Shown: positions 1-6,754, numbered from the stretch's first letter. The stretch: DNA of 7,382 nt from an uncultured Flavobacteriales bacterium (GCA_937925455.1 CALEWF010000212.1:1-7382); one strand, 5' to 3'. The notes: generated from the letters alone by a model not told the origin. Made by a program: numbers and translations.

Positions 1-68
1 CGCTACCCCGATGCAATGTGTGGCTGAGCCCCGAGGACTTGTAACGAACAGCCGCTTGAAGCAGCCTG
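1..68 (+). repeat. GC-rich dispersed repeat, 3' part (copy 1, cut by window edge)
   Basis: This stretch matches 4125-4192 at 66 of 68 positions without gaps; the differences are at positions 15 (a against t) and 26 (g against a). It begins exactly at the window edge, so the 5' two thirds of the element, present in the other copy, presumably lie outside. Identity stops after the shared end gcagcctg, where the sequence becomes strongly AT-rich. It sits 179 bases beyond the stop codon of the secreted propeller gene, which is on the opposite strand. No coding potential is visible. A dispersed non-coding element is the simplest reading; its function is unknown. Confidence 0.85.
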
Positions 69-247
69 TTATTTAACCTAATGACATTTTTTTATTTTTA
101 AATTTTGATAGTAAGAAATGCTAACAAAATCTTAATCGGAGCATGCCACTTGCCATCAATTTTGTGATTAGTTTTTTTTATTCTAATAAATTAATACGGA
201 ATTAAAGCATGAGTAACTTGTGGCTAAATGAAACCATTCTTGGATTG
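69..247. other. AT-rich intergenic region, no gene seen
   Basis: This is the 3' flank of the propeller gene, between its stop codon and the GC-rich repeat. It is rich in A/T runs and has stop codons in all frames. I find no convincing hairpin with a T-tract that would mark the end of the minus-strand transcript, no RNA gene and no promoter that I would defend. Confidence 0.6.
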
Positions 248-1879
248 TTATTTTTTAGTAATTAGAATGACATTCCCTCTGCTTGATAAAACGTGCTGTA
301 AAAAATACACTCCTGCATTATCAATAGTAATTTGAATGGTTTGATTTGCTTTTAGAAAGTATGAATGAATTAATGCACCATGTGAATTAAACAAATGATA
401 TGTACCATCCCAGGGTACGCTCACAGAAAGTACTCCATTTGAAGGATTGGGATAATAAATAATTTCATCCGATATATTTTTAATGGGTAGTTGGTTTAAT
501 ACATCCGGTAGCCAATAATTATCAAGCTGTGCTACAAATAAATCATAACTATAATAATTAGGAGCCATGATCATGGTATCACCTACAATTATTGATTCGC
601 CAAACATTCCCATAACCAAGATTTTTCCTTGTGGGGTTAAATCTATTCCATAACAAGCCCCATCTAAAATATTTTTCGCTTCATTCACCCACAAAAAATA
701 TCCATTGGCATCGTATTTGGCTAGATACATATCATTGTATCCCATGCTGAATAAAGTAACAGAATTGGCAAACGTAGCAGAGCCGTTATAGCTTCCCCAT
801 ACATAAACTGAGCCTTGATGATCTAAACATATTTGGTTACCGGAATCCCAGTCAGTACCACCAGCACTATGACCCCATAAAATCAAGCCATCGGGATTAT
901 ATTTTGCAATGAACATATCCCCGGCACCGGCACTGTATAATGAAAAAGCAACAAAATTTAAGGTAGCTCTGAAAGTGCCTGATACATAAATTGAATTGTC
1001 CGAAGCTATTTGTACATCTAATATTTCATCATCAAAGCTACTCCAGGCTCTTTTTGTCCATACAACATCACCTTGTGAATTAAATTTAGTTAGATACGGA
1101 TCGGTATATTCAGCACTGCCATTTACCATGATTTCTCCGTCCCAATCTACAGTACCAGTAAAACTGCCACCTATCACCACATTACCGTTATGATCAGCAG
1201 CAATTGCATTAACATAGAACTTTTCGGTAGCATAATATGATTTTAAAAATTGAATTTGCCCGGAAGTATCAAGCTTAGAAATGAAGATATTATAGTAAGA
1301 AATGGGATTATACAATGTATCGTTTTCTAGTTCTAATACATTGCGATAATATCCGGTAATCCAAAGATGTTGATTGACATCCAATGCGATATCCTGGATA
1401 GAGTTTTCTCCAAGTCCTCCCATTTTTTTAATCCAAATCAATGAGCCGTTGCTTGAAAATTTTGCAACGAATGCATCTAAATAATCGCTAGATTTTAAAA
1501 AACCCTGAGGAAGAAACAATGTGTCTGTAAACCATCCGCTCACATAGATATTTCCATCATTATCAACAGCAATGTCTTTGAAATTATTGATAGTAGAATT
1601 TGTACTGACAGTAAAATATATAGACCAAAGATAGTTTCCTAAGGAATCTAATTTAAGCAGCAGCGGAAAGTTTTCTCCATTGGTATTAATTATCTCCGAA
1701 CCTAATGTAAAATTACCTTTGGCAGATCCGGCAATCAGAATATCGTTGGATGGTAAAACTTTCATAGAAAAACCAGAGATATAGGGATAATTTTTTGCCC
1801 AGAGCCAGTCAGGGGTTTGCGTATATCCCCATCTAGTAAATAAAATAACATACAAAAAAATTGAATTACGGAATTTCAT
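248..1879 (-). CDS. Secreted seven-repeat beta-propeller protein with T9SS sorting domain
   Basis: A 543-residue secreted protein. I chose the ATG at 1877-1879 over an in-frame TTG at 1900 because it gives a clean signal peptide: MKFRN, then a hydrophobic core near residues 6-15, with likely cleavage around GYTQ. The body has seven repeats of about 55-65 residues, each with a (I/V)YVSG-like strand followed by a D-x-F-(I/V)-A-K-(F/Y)-x-x-x-G-x-x-x-W strand, starting near residues 45, 110, 171, 232, 296, 357 and 419. This resembles SBBP-type (beta-propeller) repeats, and seven copies suit a closed seven-bladed propeller. The last 70 residues contain YYPNPSNG and end VILITKK, as in type A C-terminal sorting domains that direct export through the type IX system and attachment to the cell surface. 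Ligand and role are unknown; no catalytic motif is visible. It lies 62 bases behind the MazG-like gene, with no recognisable promoter of its own. Confidence 0.9.
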   Translation of the reverse strand: MKFRNSIFLYVILFTRWGYTQTPDWLWAKNYPYISGFSMKVLPSNDILIAGSAKGNFTLGSEIINTNGENFPLLLKLDSLGNYLWSIYFTVSTNSTINNFKDIAVDNDGNIYVSGWFTDTLFLPQGFLKSSDYLDAFVAKFSSNGSLIWIKKMGGLGENSIQDIALDVNQHLWITGYYRNVLELENDTLYNPISYYNIFISKLDTSGQIQFLKSYYATEKFYVNAIAADHNGNVVIGGSFTGTVDWDGEIMVNGSAEYTDPYLTKFNSQGDVVWTKRAWSSFDDEILDVQIASDNSIYVSGTFRATLNFVAFSLYSAGAGDMFIAKYNPDGLILWGHSAGGTDWDSGNQICLDHQGSVYVWGSYNGSATFANSVTLFSMGYNDMYLAKYDANGYFLWVNEAKNILDGACYGIDLTPQGKILVMGMFGESIIVGDTMIMAPNYYSYDLFVAQLDNYWLPDVLNQLPIKNISDEIIYYPNPSNGVLSVSVPWDGTYHLFNSHGALIHSYFLKANQTIQITIDNAGVYFLQHVLSSRGNVILITKK

Positions 1880-1941
1880 GTCAGCTAATAATACTTTCAA
1901 TTTTATATTTTAATTAATTTTTATTTAGTAATTTAAAAAAA

Positions 1942-2274
1942 TCATTTTAATTTTTCATTAGACTGGTGTCGCTCTTTATCTCGATTGGTTTTCTTTTCCA
2001 TTGTTTTTTTAAACTCCGTAGTAAGATCTACTCCGGTTTGATTGGCAAGACAGATTAACACCCAAAGCACGTCGGCCATTTCTTCACCCAAATTATTTTT
2101 ATCATCAGATTTGAATGATTGCTCGCCGTATGTTCTTGCCATAATGCGTGCCAACTCTCCTACTTCTTCGGTTAGAATAGCCATATTGGTAAGTTCAGAA
2201 AAATATCGCACGCCAATGGTTTTTATCCATTCATCTACCATTTGCTGAGCTTGAGCCAGGGTGATTGCGTCCAT
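1942..2274 (-). CDS. MazG-like nucleotide pyrophosphohydrolase
   Basis: A 110-residue single-domain member of the MazG-like all-alpha NTP pyrophosphohydrolases, which hydrolyse (d)NTPs to monophosphate and pyrophosphate, often to clear non-canonical nucleotides. The metal-binding signature EExxE...ExxD is complete: EEVGE at residues 36-40 and EMAD at 65-68, separated by a lysine/aspartate-rich loop. The basic tail KKTMEKKTNRDKERH is usual for the family. I chose the ATG at 2272-2274, which lies one base after the stop codon of the preceding gene (TAA-C-ATG). A TTG six codons upstream would overlap that gene by 17 bases and adds no conserved residues. The tight junction argues for translational coupling. 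The exact nucleotide substrate cannot be read from the sequence. Confidence 0.88.
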   Translation of the reverse strand: MDAITLAQAQQMVDEWIKTIGVRYFSELTNMAILTEEVGELARIMARTYGEQSFKSDDKNNLGEEMADVLWVLICLANQTGVDLTTEFKKTMEKKTNRDKERHQSNEKLK

Positions 2275-2275
2275 G

Positions 2276-2737
2276 TTATTCAATAAGTCCAAATTGTTTT
2301 AAATGATGACGGGCATGTTTGTAAAGCAAATGAACCCATTCTTTATAATTCATATCGCCAAAAAAAGGATTTGTAACCATGGCCTGCGGTTGATGTTGGT
2401 AGAATGAAAAAAAGGCAGAAACTTCCTCATGCAATTCCTGAATGGCATCCTTAATGTGATTATGCTTTAAAGGTTCCGGTTCTTCACTCATTAAAGAATT
2501 TTTAGTGTTGGGCTTAAATTCTTTATCGCTCATAGCAAATGCCTTGGCTTTTTCCAAGAATTCTACGGGAGTTTGCAACTGCAGATTCTGCTTGCCATAA
2601 GCCATGGCAACAGAATCTGCCATGTGTTCAATCATGCCTTGAGCACTTAACTTACCCCATAACGGCTTTTCTTTTCCGGTTAAGGTATTTAAGTATTCAA
2701 ACCAAGTTTCGCTTAAGAATTTTTCTTTTACATCCAT
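2276..2737 (-). CDS. DinB-like / DUF1569 family protein
   Basis: A 153-residue protein that looks like the DUF1569 branch of the DinB/YfiT-like four-helix bundle superfamily. Visible marks are H38 in GMIEHMADS, the NPFFGDMNYKEW stretch near residues 123-134, and a C-terminal helix HLLYKHARHHLKQFG (136-150). The likely metal triad is H38, H141 and H145. Related proteins bind a divalent metal, and some are thiol-dependent transferases; this member's reaction is not known. It starts 9 bases after the ychF stop codon and ends one base before the MazG-like start, so the three are probably co-transcribed. The histidine common before PFFG in relatives appears to be N124 here. Confidence 0.82.
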   Translation of the reverse strand: MDVKEKFLSETWFEYLNTLTGKEKPLWGKLSAQGMIEHMADSVAMAYGKQNLQLQTPVEFLEKAKAFAMSDKEFKPNTKNSLMSEEPEPLKHNHIKDAIQELHEEVSAFFSFYQHQPQAMVTNPFFGDMNYKEWVHLLYKHARHHLKQFGLIE

Positions 2738-2746
2738 GGTGTTTAT

Positions 2747-3847
2747 TTAAACATTAAATCGAAAATGCATGATATCTCCATCCTGTACCACATATTCTTT
2801 ACCTTCCACTCGCATTTTTCCGGCTTCTTTTACGGCAGCTTCTGAGCCGTATTTAATAAAATCATCATACGCTATAACTTCGGCCCGAATAAATCCTTTT
2901 TCAAAATCAGAATGGATAACCCCGGCAGCTTGTGGGGCAGTCATCCCCTTTTCAATGGTCCATGCACGTACTTCTTTTACTCCTGCTGTAAAATACGTTT
3001 GTAAGTTTAATATACTATATGCGGCCTTAATTAATTTATTTACACCAGCTTCTTCTAACCCTAAATCTTCTAAAAATAATTTGCGTTCATCATAATTTTC
3101 CAATTGAGCAATTTCAGCTTCGATAGCTACAGCAATGGTAAGTATTTGGGCATTTTCAGTGGCAACAGCTTGTTTTACTTGTTCTACAAATGCGTTACCG
3201 GATTTTGCACTTTTTTCATCCACATTACAAAGATAAATGACTGGCTTTGCCGTAAGCAAATACAAGTCTTTTACTAATTCCCATTCTTCTGTTGAAAAAG
3301 GTGCTGAACGAGCTGATTTTCCTTGTTCTAGAAGGCTCTTTAACGTGAGGTATGATTCATATTTTTTCTTGGCCTCTTTATCACCAGATACTTTGGCTTG
3401 TTTTTCTACTTTTCCAATAGCTTTTTCTATTGTTTCTAAATCTTTTAACTGTAGCTCTGTATCAATAACTTCTTTATCACGTACCGGATTTACACTTCCA
3501 TCTACATGTACAATATTGTCATCTTCAAAACAACGTAGTACATGTATAATGGCATGGCATTCACGAATATTTGCAAGAAATTGATTTCCCAGTCCCTCTC
3601 CTTTGCTTGCACCTTTTACCAATCCGGCTATATCTACAATCTCAACCGTGGTAGGAACGATATTTTGAGGTTTTACTAATTCTGATAATTTATTCAATCG
3701 TTCGTCTGGCACGACAATCGTACCCAAATTAGGTTCAATAGTACAAAAAGGAAAGTTTGCAGCTTGTGCTTTGGCATTTGATAAACAATTAAATAAAGTG
3801 GATTTACCCACGTTGGGTAACCCTACAATTCCGCATTTTAATCCCAT
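2747..3847 (-). CDS. ychF: Redox-regulated ribosome-associated ATPase YchF (Obg family)
   Basis: A 366-residue protein of normal length for YchF/OLA1. The P-loop GLPNVGKST is at 9-17 and the G3 motif DIAGL at 72-76. The G4 position reads NVDE (208-211) instead of NKxD, the change that gives YchF its preference for ATP over GTP. A helical insertion spans about 125-205, and the C-terminal TGS domain (about 283-366) ends with the typical MHFRFNV. YchF binds ribosomes and influences stress responses and translation in bacteria. It is first of three closely spaced minus-strand genes, followed by the DinB-like and MazG-like genes. The start is the ATG directly before MGLKCGIVGLPN. A -7-type promoter box lies 24 bases upstream. 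Confidence 0.97.
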   Translation of the reverse strand: MGLKCGIVGLPNVGKSTLFNCLSNAKAQAANFPFCTIEPNLGTIVVPDERLNKLSELVKPQNIVPTTVEIVDIAGLVKGASKGEGLGNQFLANIRECHAIIHVLRCFEDDNIVHVDGSVNPVRDKEVIDTELQLKDLETIEKAIGKVEKQAKVSGDKEAKKKYESYLTLKSLLEQGKSARSAPFSTEEWELVKDLYLLTAKPVIYLCNVDEKSAKSGNAFVEQVKQAVATENAQILTIAVAIEAEIAQLENYDERKLFLEDLGLEEAGVNKLIKAAYSILNLQTYFTAGVKEVRAWTIEKGMTAPQAAGVIHSDFEKGFIRAEVIAYDDFIKYGSEAAVKEAGKMRVEGKEYVVQDGDIMHFRFNV

Positions 3848-3870
3848 ATTTTAGAATAAATAAAGCTGCA

Positions 3871-3878
3871 CAAACATA
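3871..3878 (-). promoter_or_regulatory. Candidate Bacteroidetes -7 box for ychF
   Basis: Read on the minus strand this is TATGTTTG, a full match to the TAnnTTTG -7 element of Bacteroidetes housekeeping promoters, 23 bases before the ychF start codon. The expected -33 TTTG is only approximated (TTTC at 3895-3898, spacer 16). An eight-base match of this kind can occur by chance in AT-rich DNA, but its place in the first gap upstream of an operon supports it. Confidence 0.4.
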
Positions 3879-3990
3879 CGGATAATCAGGGTGAGAAACA
3901 GAGAATAATGGAATGATTTTTTAAATTGTTGCAGGTTATTTAAAGAAAATATTATCCCTAAATTGTTATTTGAATTTTAAAATAATGATG

Positions 3991-4192
3991 GGGGCGGCCG
4001 TGTGTTTTTCCGCCTCGAAGGGGCTGATTTATCCGCTGCCCCTTCTGCTGCGGATGGAAGTGAAAAGCCCGCAGGGGCGAAGCCCACAGGGCACGGGGTA
4101 GCGGGGCTGAGGGCACGAAGACACCGCTACCCCGATGCTATGTGTGGCTAAGCCCCGAGGACTTGTAACGAACAGCCGCTTGAAGCAGCCTG
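3991..4192 (+). repeat. GC-rich structured dispersed repeat (copy 2, probably full length)
   Basis: About 202 bases with roughly 63% G+C by hand count, sharply bounded by AT-rich DNA. Its last 68 bases recur at 1-68. Inverted repeats visible in it are: ggcgg/ccgcc (3993-3997 with 4010-4014); atccgc/gcggat (4031-4036 with 4050-4055); gggc-gaa-gccc (4075-4085); an 11-base perfect stem (4094-4104 with 4124-4134), extended to 14 pairs across one bulged base; and a long-range pairing of cctc..ggggct (4013-4016, 4020-4025) with agccccgagg (4151-4160). The last would close a multibranched fold around the inner hairpins. No ORF, transposase or tRNA is seen. It lies 42 bases beyond the rimO stop codon. 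It could be a REP/MITE-like element, a structured RNA, or a transcript-end element for minus-strand genes. Confidence 0.85.
4091..4138 (+). other. Strong hairpin inside the GC-rich repeat
   Basis: Arms cggggtagcgg (4094-4104) and ccgctaccccg (4124-4134) are perfectly complementary over 11 pairs. The outer bases gca (4091-4093) and tgc (4136-4138) add three more pairs across a bulged a at 4135, and the loop is 19 bases. The 3' arm is the first part of the copy at 1-68, which suggests that copy also had the 5' arm beyond the window edge. No T-tract follows, so it is not a standard intrinsic terminator. Confidence 0.75.
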
Positions 4193-4234
4193 ATAAAACT
4201 TGAATAACAATTTTGGGATTATTTAGAAGAGGAT

Positions 4235-5545
4235 TTATTCAACCGGTTCTCCAATCAAATCATATTCTCTGGCTTCGATAATCTTAACATTCACAAAATC
4301 GCCAATACGAACATAATGTTGTTTTGAAATCCACACTTCATTGTCCACTTCGGGCGAATCAAATTCTGTACGACCTATAAAATATTCTCCTTCGGTTTTA
4401 TCAATTAACACCCGGAAAACTTTACCCACCTTTTGATGATTTAACTCAGCCGAAATTTCCTGCTGAATTTGCATAATTTGATTAGCCCGTTGCTGCTTTA
4501 CTTCCTGAGGCACATCATCATTCAGTGTGTATGCATGAGTATTTTCTTCGTGCGAATAAGTAAATACCCCTAATCGGTCGAATTTAACGTCTCTAACAAA
4601 CTGGCAAAGCTGTTCGAAATCTTCTTCTGTTTCGCCGGGGTAACCACAAATCAGGGTTGTTCGCAATGCTATACCGGGTACTTTTTCTCGAAACATACGT
4701 ATTAACTCGTATGTTTTTTCACGGGTTGTACCTCGACGCATAGATTTCAGGATGGCGTCTGATACATGTTGTAATGGAATATCAATATACTTACAAATCT
4801 TAGGATTATCTCTCATTACATCCAATACATCGAATGGGAAACCGCTGGGAAAAGCATAATGTAAACGAATCCATTCAATACCATCTATCTCACTTAGTTG
4901 TTGAAGTAATGCTGCTAATTTTCGCTCTTTGTATATATCCAGTCCGTAGTAAGTTGAGTCCTGTGCGATGATGAGTAATTCTTTGGTACCTTGGGCGGAT
5001 AGTTTTTTAGCTTGATCTACAAGCTGTTCTATCGGCGTAGAAACATGCTTACCCCGCATTAAAGGAATAGCACAAAAAGAGCAAGGTCTATCACAACCTT
5101 CAGATATTTTGAAATACGCATAATGAGAAGGGGTGGTTAATAACCGCTCACCCACCAATTCATGTTTGTAATCAGCTTTCAGTGTTTTCAGTAAGCGGGG
5201 CAAATCGCGTGTTCCAAAAAATGCATCTACTTCTGGAATCTCTTTTTCCAGTTCGGGTTTATACCGTTCACTCAAACATCCTGTTACATATAACTTGTCA
5301 ATTTTTCCGGCTTCTTTGGCCTGGGCATATAGCAAGATTGTATCAATGCTTTGTTGTTTAGCATTATCAATAAACCCACAGGTGTTAATGATGATAATGT
5401 TTGCATCATCAGTTTCTGATTCGTGAACAGCATCAATGTTATTAGCCTTGAGTTGACCTAAAAGAAGTTCAGAATCATAAAGATTTTTAGAGCAACCCAA
5501 GGTAATAACATTCACTTTATTTTTTTTCAGTGTACGAGTTTTCAC
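4235..5545 (-). CDS. rimO: Ribosomal protein uS12 (Asp) methylthiotransferase RimO
   Basis: A 436-residue radical SAM enzyme that adds a methylthio group to the conserved aspartate of ribosomal protein uS12. The N-terminal UPF0004 domain carries the three cysteines for the auxiliary [4Fe-4S] cluster (C18 in TLGCSKN, C56 in NTCGF, C90 in VTGC). The radical SAM motif CxxxCxxC is at C151, C155 and C158. A TRAM domain fills about 369-436. GCSKN and the short TRAM end point to RimO, not MiaB. The start is a GTG at 5543-5545; no in-frame ATG precedes the conserved VNVITLGCSKN block, and MKTRTLKKNK fits the family's N-terminus. It follows ftsY by 26 bases and is probably in the same transcript. Confidence 0.96.
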   Translation of the reverse strand: MKTRTLKKNKVNVITLGCSKNLYDSELLLGQLKANNIDAVHESETDDANIIIINTCGFIDNAKQQSIDTILLYAQAKEAGKIDKLYVTGCLSERYKPELEKEIPEVDAFFGTRDLPRLLKTLKADYKHELVGERLLTTPSHYAYFKISEGCDRPCSFCAIPLMRGKHVSTPIEQLVDQAKKLSAQGTKELLIIAQDSTYYGLDIYKERKLAALLQQLSEIDGIEWIRLHYAFPSGFPFDVLDVMRDNPKICKYIDIPLQHVSDAILKSMRRGTTREKTYELIRMFREKVPGIALRTTLICGYPGETEEDFEQLCQFVRDVKFDRLGVFTYSHEENTHAYTLNDDVPQEVKQQRANQIMQIQQEISAELNHQKVGKVFRVLIDKTEGEYFIGRTEFDSPEVDNEVWISKQHYVRIGDFVNVKIIEAREYDLIGEPVE

Positions 5546-5562
5546 CGGAAGAAATTATACAT
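5542..5562 (-). other. Six-codon upstream reading frame overlapping the rimO GTG start
   Basis: Between ftsY and rimO the minus strand reads an ATG at 5560-5562, six codons (MYNFFR) and a TGA at 5542-5544 that overlaps the rimO GTG in the form GTGA. The layout is that of a termination-reinitiation junction and could feed ribosomes to the weak GTG start. It may equally be chance, since only 26 bases separate the genes. Confidence 0.25.
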
Positions 5563-5571
5563 GGTTTCGAA

Positions 5572-6525
5572 TTAATCGCGAAACAAGGATTCAACAAATT
5601 CTTTTTTATCAAACAATTGCAGGTCTTCCATTTTCTCGCCTACACCAATATATTTTACAGGTATTTTAAATTGGTCAGAAATTCCAATTACAACCCCCCC
5701 TTTCGCCGTACCATCCAGTTTGGTTATAGCCAGTGCAGTTACATCGGTAGCAGCAGTAAATTGTTTTGCCTGTTCAAATGCATTTTGACCAGTAGAACCG
5801 TCTAATACAAGCAAAACCTCATGTGGGGCATCCGGTATCACCTTTTTCATTACCTGACGAATTTTGGTCAACTCGTTCATCAAGTTTATTTTATTATGCA
5901 AACGACCTGCTGTATCAATAATTACCACATCGCTACCACGTGCTAAGGCTGAATTTAACGTGTCAAATGCAACAGAACCCGGATCAGCTCCCATTCCTTT
6001 TTCTACAATAGGAACATTTACACGTTCAGACCAGATTTTCAATTGATCAACGGCTGCGGCTCGAAAAGTATCAGCGGCTCCCAACAACACTTCTTTGCCT
6101 CCTTTTTTAAACTGGTATGCCAACTTGCCAATGGTAGTAGTTTTCCCAACACCATTCACTCCTACTACCATAATTACATAGGGTTTAGTTGAAGGCAAAG
6201 CATTCAAATTCACCACATCGCCAGATTTGTTCTCTTCAAGCAATTGGGTGATTTCTTCCTTTAAAATTTTATTTAATTCATCTGTGTTAACGTACTTATC
6301 TTGGGATACGCGTTTTTCTATTCGTTCTATAATTTTCAGGGTAGTATCTACACCAACATCACTGGTAATTAAAATTTCTTCCAGTTGATCCAATACCTCA
6401 TCATCTACCTTCGATTTACCAACTACAGCACGTTTTAGCTTGCCGAAGAAGGACTCCCGGGTTTTAGAAAGCCCTTGATCTAAGGCTTCTTTTTTTTCTT
6501 TGTTAAATAATCCAAAAAATGCCAT
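5572..6525 (-). CDS. ftsY: Signal recognition particle receptor FtsY
   Basis: A 317-residue SRP receptor GTPase that docks SRP-ribosome complexes at the inner membrane for co-translational insertion. The NG domains are complete: P-loop GVNGVGKTT (122-130), DTFRAAAVDQL (152-162), DTAGR (204-208), TKLDGTAKGG (258-267) and the C-terminal GVGEKMEDL (294-302). The long acidic A domain of enterobacterial FtsY is absent. Instead the protein opens with MAFFGLFNKEKK and a basic amphipathic helix (about 15-35), a likely membrane-targeting element. The order DUF4295-ftsY-rimO on one strand suggests a shared transcript, but a terminator-like hairpin lies just upstream of the start codon, so ftsY expression may depend on read-through or an unseen promoter. 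Confidence 0.97.
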   Translation of the reverse strand: MAFFGLFNKEKKEALDQGLSKTRESFFGKLKRAVVGKSKVDDEVLDQLEEILITSDVGVDTTLKIIERIEKRVSQDKYVNTDELNKILKEEITQLLEENKSGDVVNLNALPSTKPYVIMVVGVNGVGKTTTIGKLAYQFKKGGKEVLLGAADTFRAAAVDQLKIWSERVNVPIVEKGMGADPGSVAFDTLNSALARGSDVVIIDTAGRLHNKINLMNELTKIRQVMKKVIPDAPHEVLLVLDGSTGQNAFEQAKQFTAATDVTALAITKLDGTAKGGVVIGISDQFKIPVKYIGVGEKMEDLQLFDKKEFVESLFRD

Positions 6526-6527
6526 AA

Positions 6528-6567
6528 TTCTAAAAACAAAAAAGCCTCTTTATTCAAAGAAGCTTTT
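6528..6567 (-). terminator. Terminator-like hairpin between DUF4295 gene and ftsY
   Basis: On the minus strand the arms 6562-6567/6556-6560 and 6547-6551/6540-6545 pair over 11 base pairs with one C/A mismatch and a four-base loop. The stem is followed by TTTGTTTTTA, giving a T-rich tail as in intrinsic terminators. It starts 24 bases after the DUF4295 stop codon. Its tail reaches to within a few bases of the ftsY start codon, leaving no room for a ftsY promoter behind it. Confidence 0.65.
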
Positions 6568-6590
6568 GTACATATTTTAATACATGAAAA

Positions 6591-6746
6591 TTACTTTGAA
6601 GCAAAGAAATCTTTCACATTGTCTTTGTGAACCATTTCTTCTTTAAATTGATATGCTCCGGTTTTTTCAGAACGCACCAACTTAATTACCTTGGTAAAAT
6701 CTTTACCAGCTCCTTTTTGCAATGTAGCTACTACCTTCTTTGCCAT
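6591..6746 (-). CDS. DUF4295 small basic protein
   Basis: A 51-residue lysine-rich protein, too short for many gene finders. It begins MAKKVVATLQKGAGKDF and ends KDNVKDFFASK. I recognise it as DUF4295, a family of about 50 residues found in Bacteroidetes, usually directly behind rpmG. The ATG at 6744-6746 lies 8 bases after the rpmG stop codon and the reading frame is clean to a TAA. Small size, high charge and co-transcription with a ribosomal protein gene suggest a ribosome-associated role, which is inference. A terminator-like hairpin follows. Confidence 0.9.
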   Translation of the reverse strand: MAKKVVATLQKGAGKDFTKVIKLVRSEKTGAYQFKEEMVHKDNVKDFFASK

Positions 6747-6754
6747 GGTTTATA

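Larger units (their letters stand above)
3848..4234. other. Intergenic gap between rimO and ychF
   Basis: A 387-base stretch without a gene. It has three parts: an AT-rich leader with the candidate ychF promoter (3848-3990), the GC-rich structured repeat (3991-4192), and a short AT-rich 3' flank of rimO (4193-4234). No ORF with a plausible protein is seen on either strand, and there is no obvious T-tract terminator directly behind rimO. Confidence 0.8.

Noticed and set aside
67..75. Shared gttatttaa behind copy 1 and upstream of copy 2 (near 3935)
   Set aside because: It is a nine-base A/T-rich match at non-equivalent positions relative to the two repeats and is likely to occur by chance here.
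996..1193. Plus-strand open frames opposite the propeller gene and opposite the MazG-like, DinB-like, ychF and ftsY genes
   Set aside because: Each lies wholly or mostly within a well-supported minus-strand gene and has a composition without recognisable domain, so I treat them as shadow frames.
1880..1900. Earlier TTG start for the propeller protein
   Set aside because: It adds seven residues before a normal signal peptide that begins exactly at the downstream ATG.
3991..4192. CRISPR array or riboswitch
   Set aside because: There are no regularly spaced identical units, and the element lies 144 bases before ychF on the opposite sense to any conserved aptamer I can recognise.
3986..4194. 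Target-site duplication (tgat) around the GC-rich repeat
   Set aside because: The right-hand tg is part of the repeat itself, since copy 1 also ends in cctg, so at most two bases are duplicated; no terminal inverted repeats were found either.
5572..6525. Truncated FtsY because the acidic A domain is missing
   Set aside because: Many bacteria have FtsY of about 300-320 residues with only a short amphipathic N-terminus; all GTPase motifs are intact.
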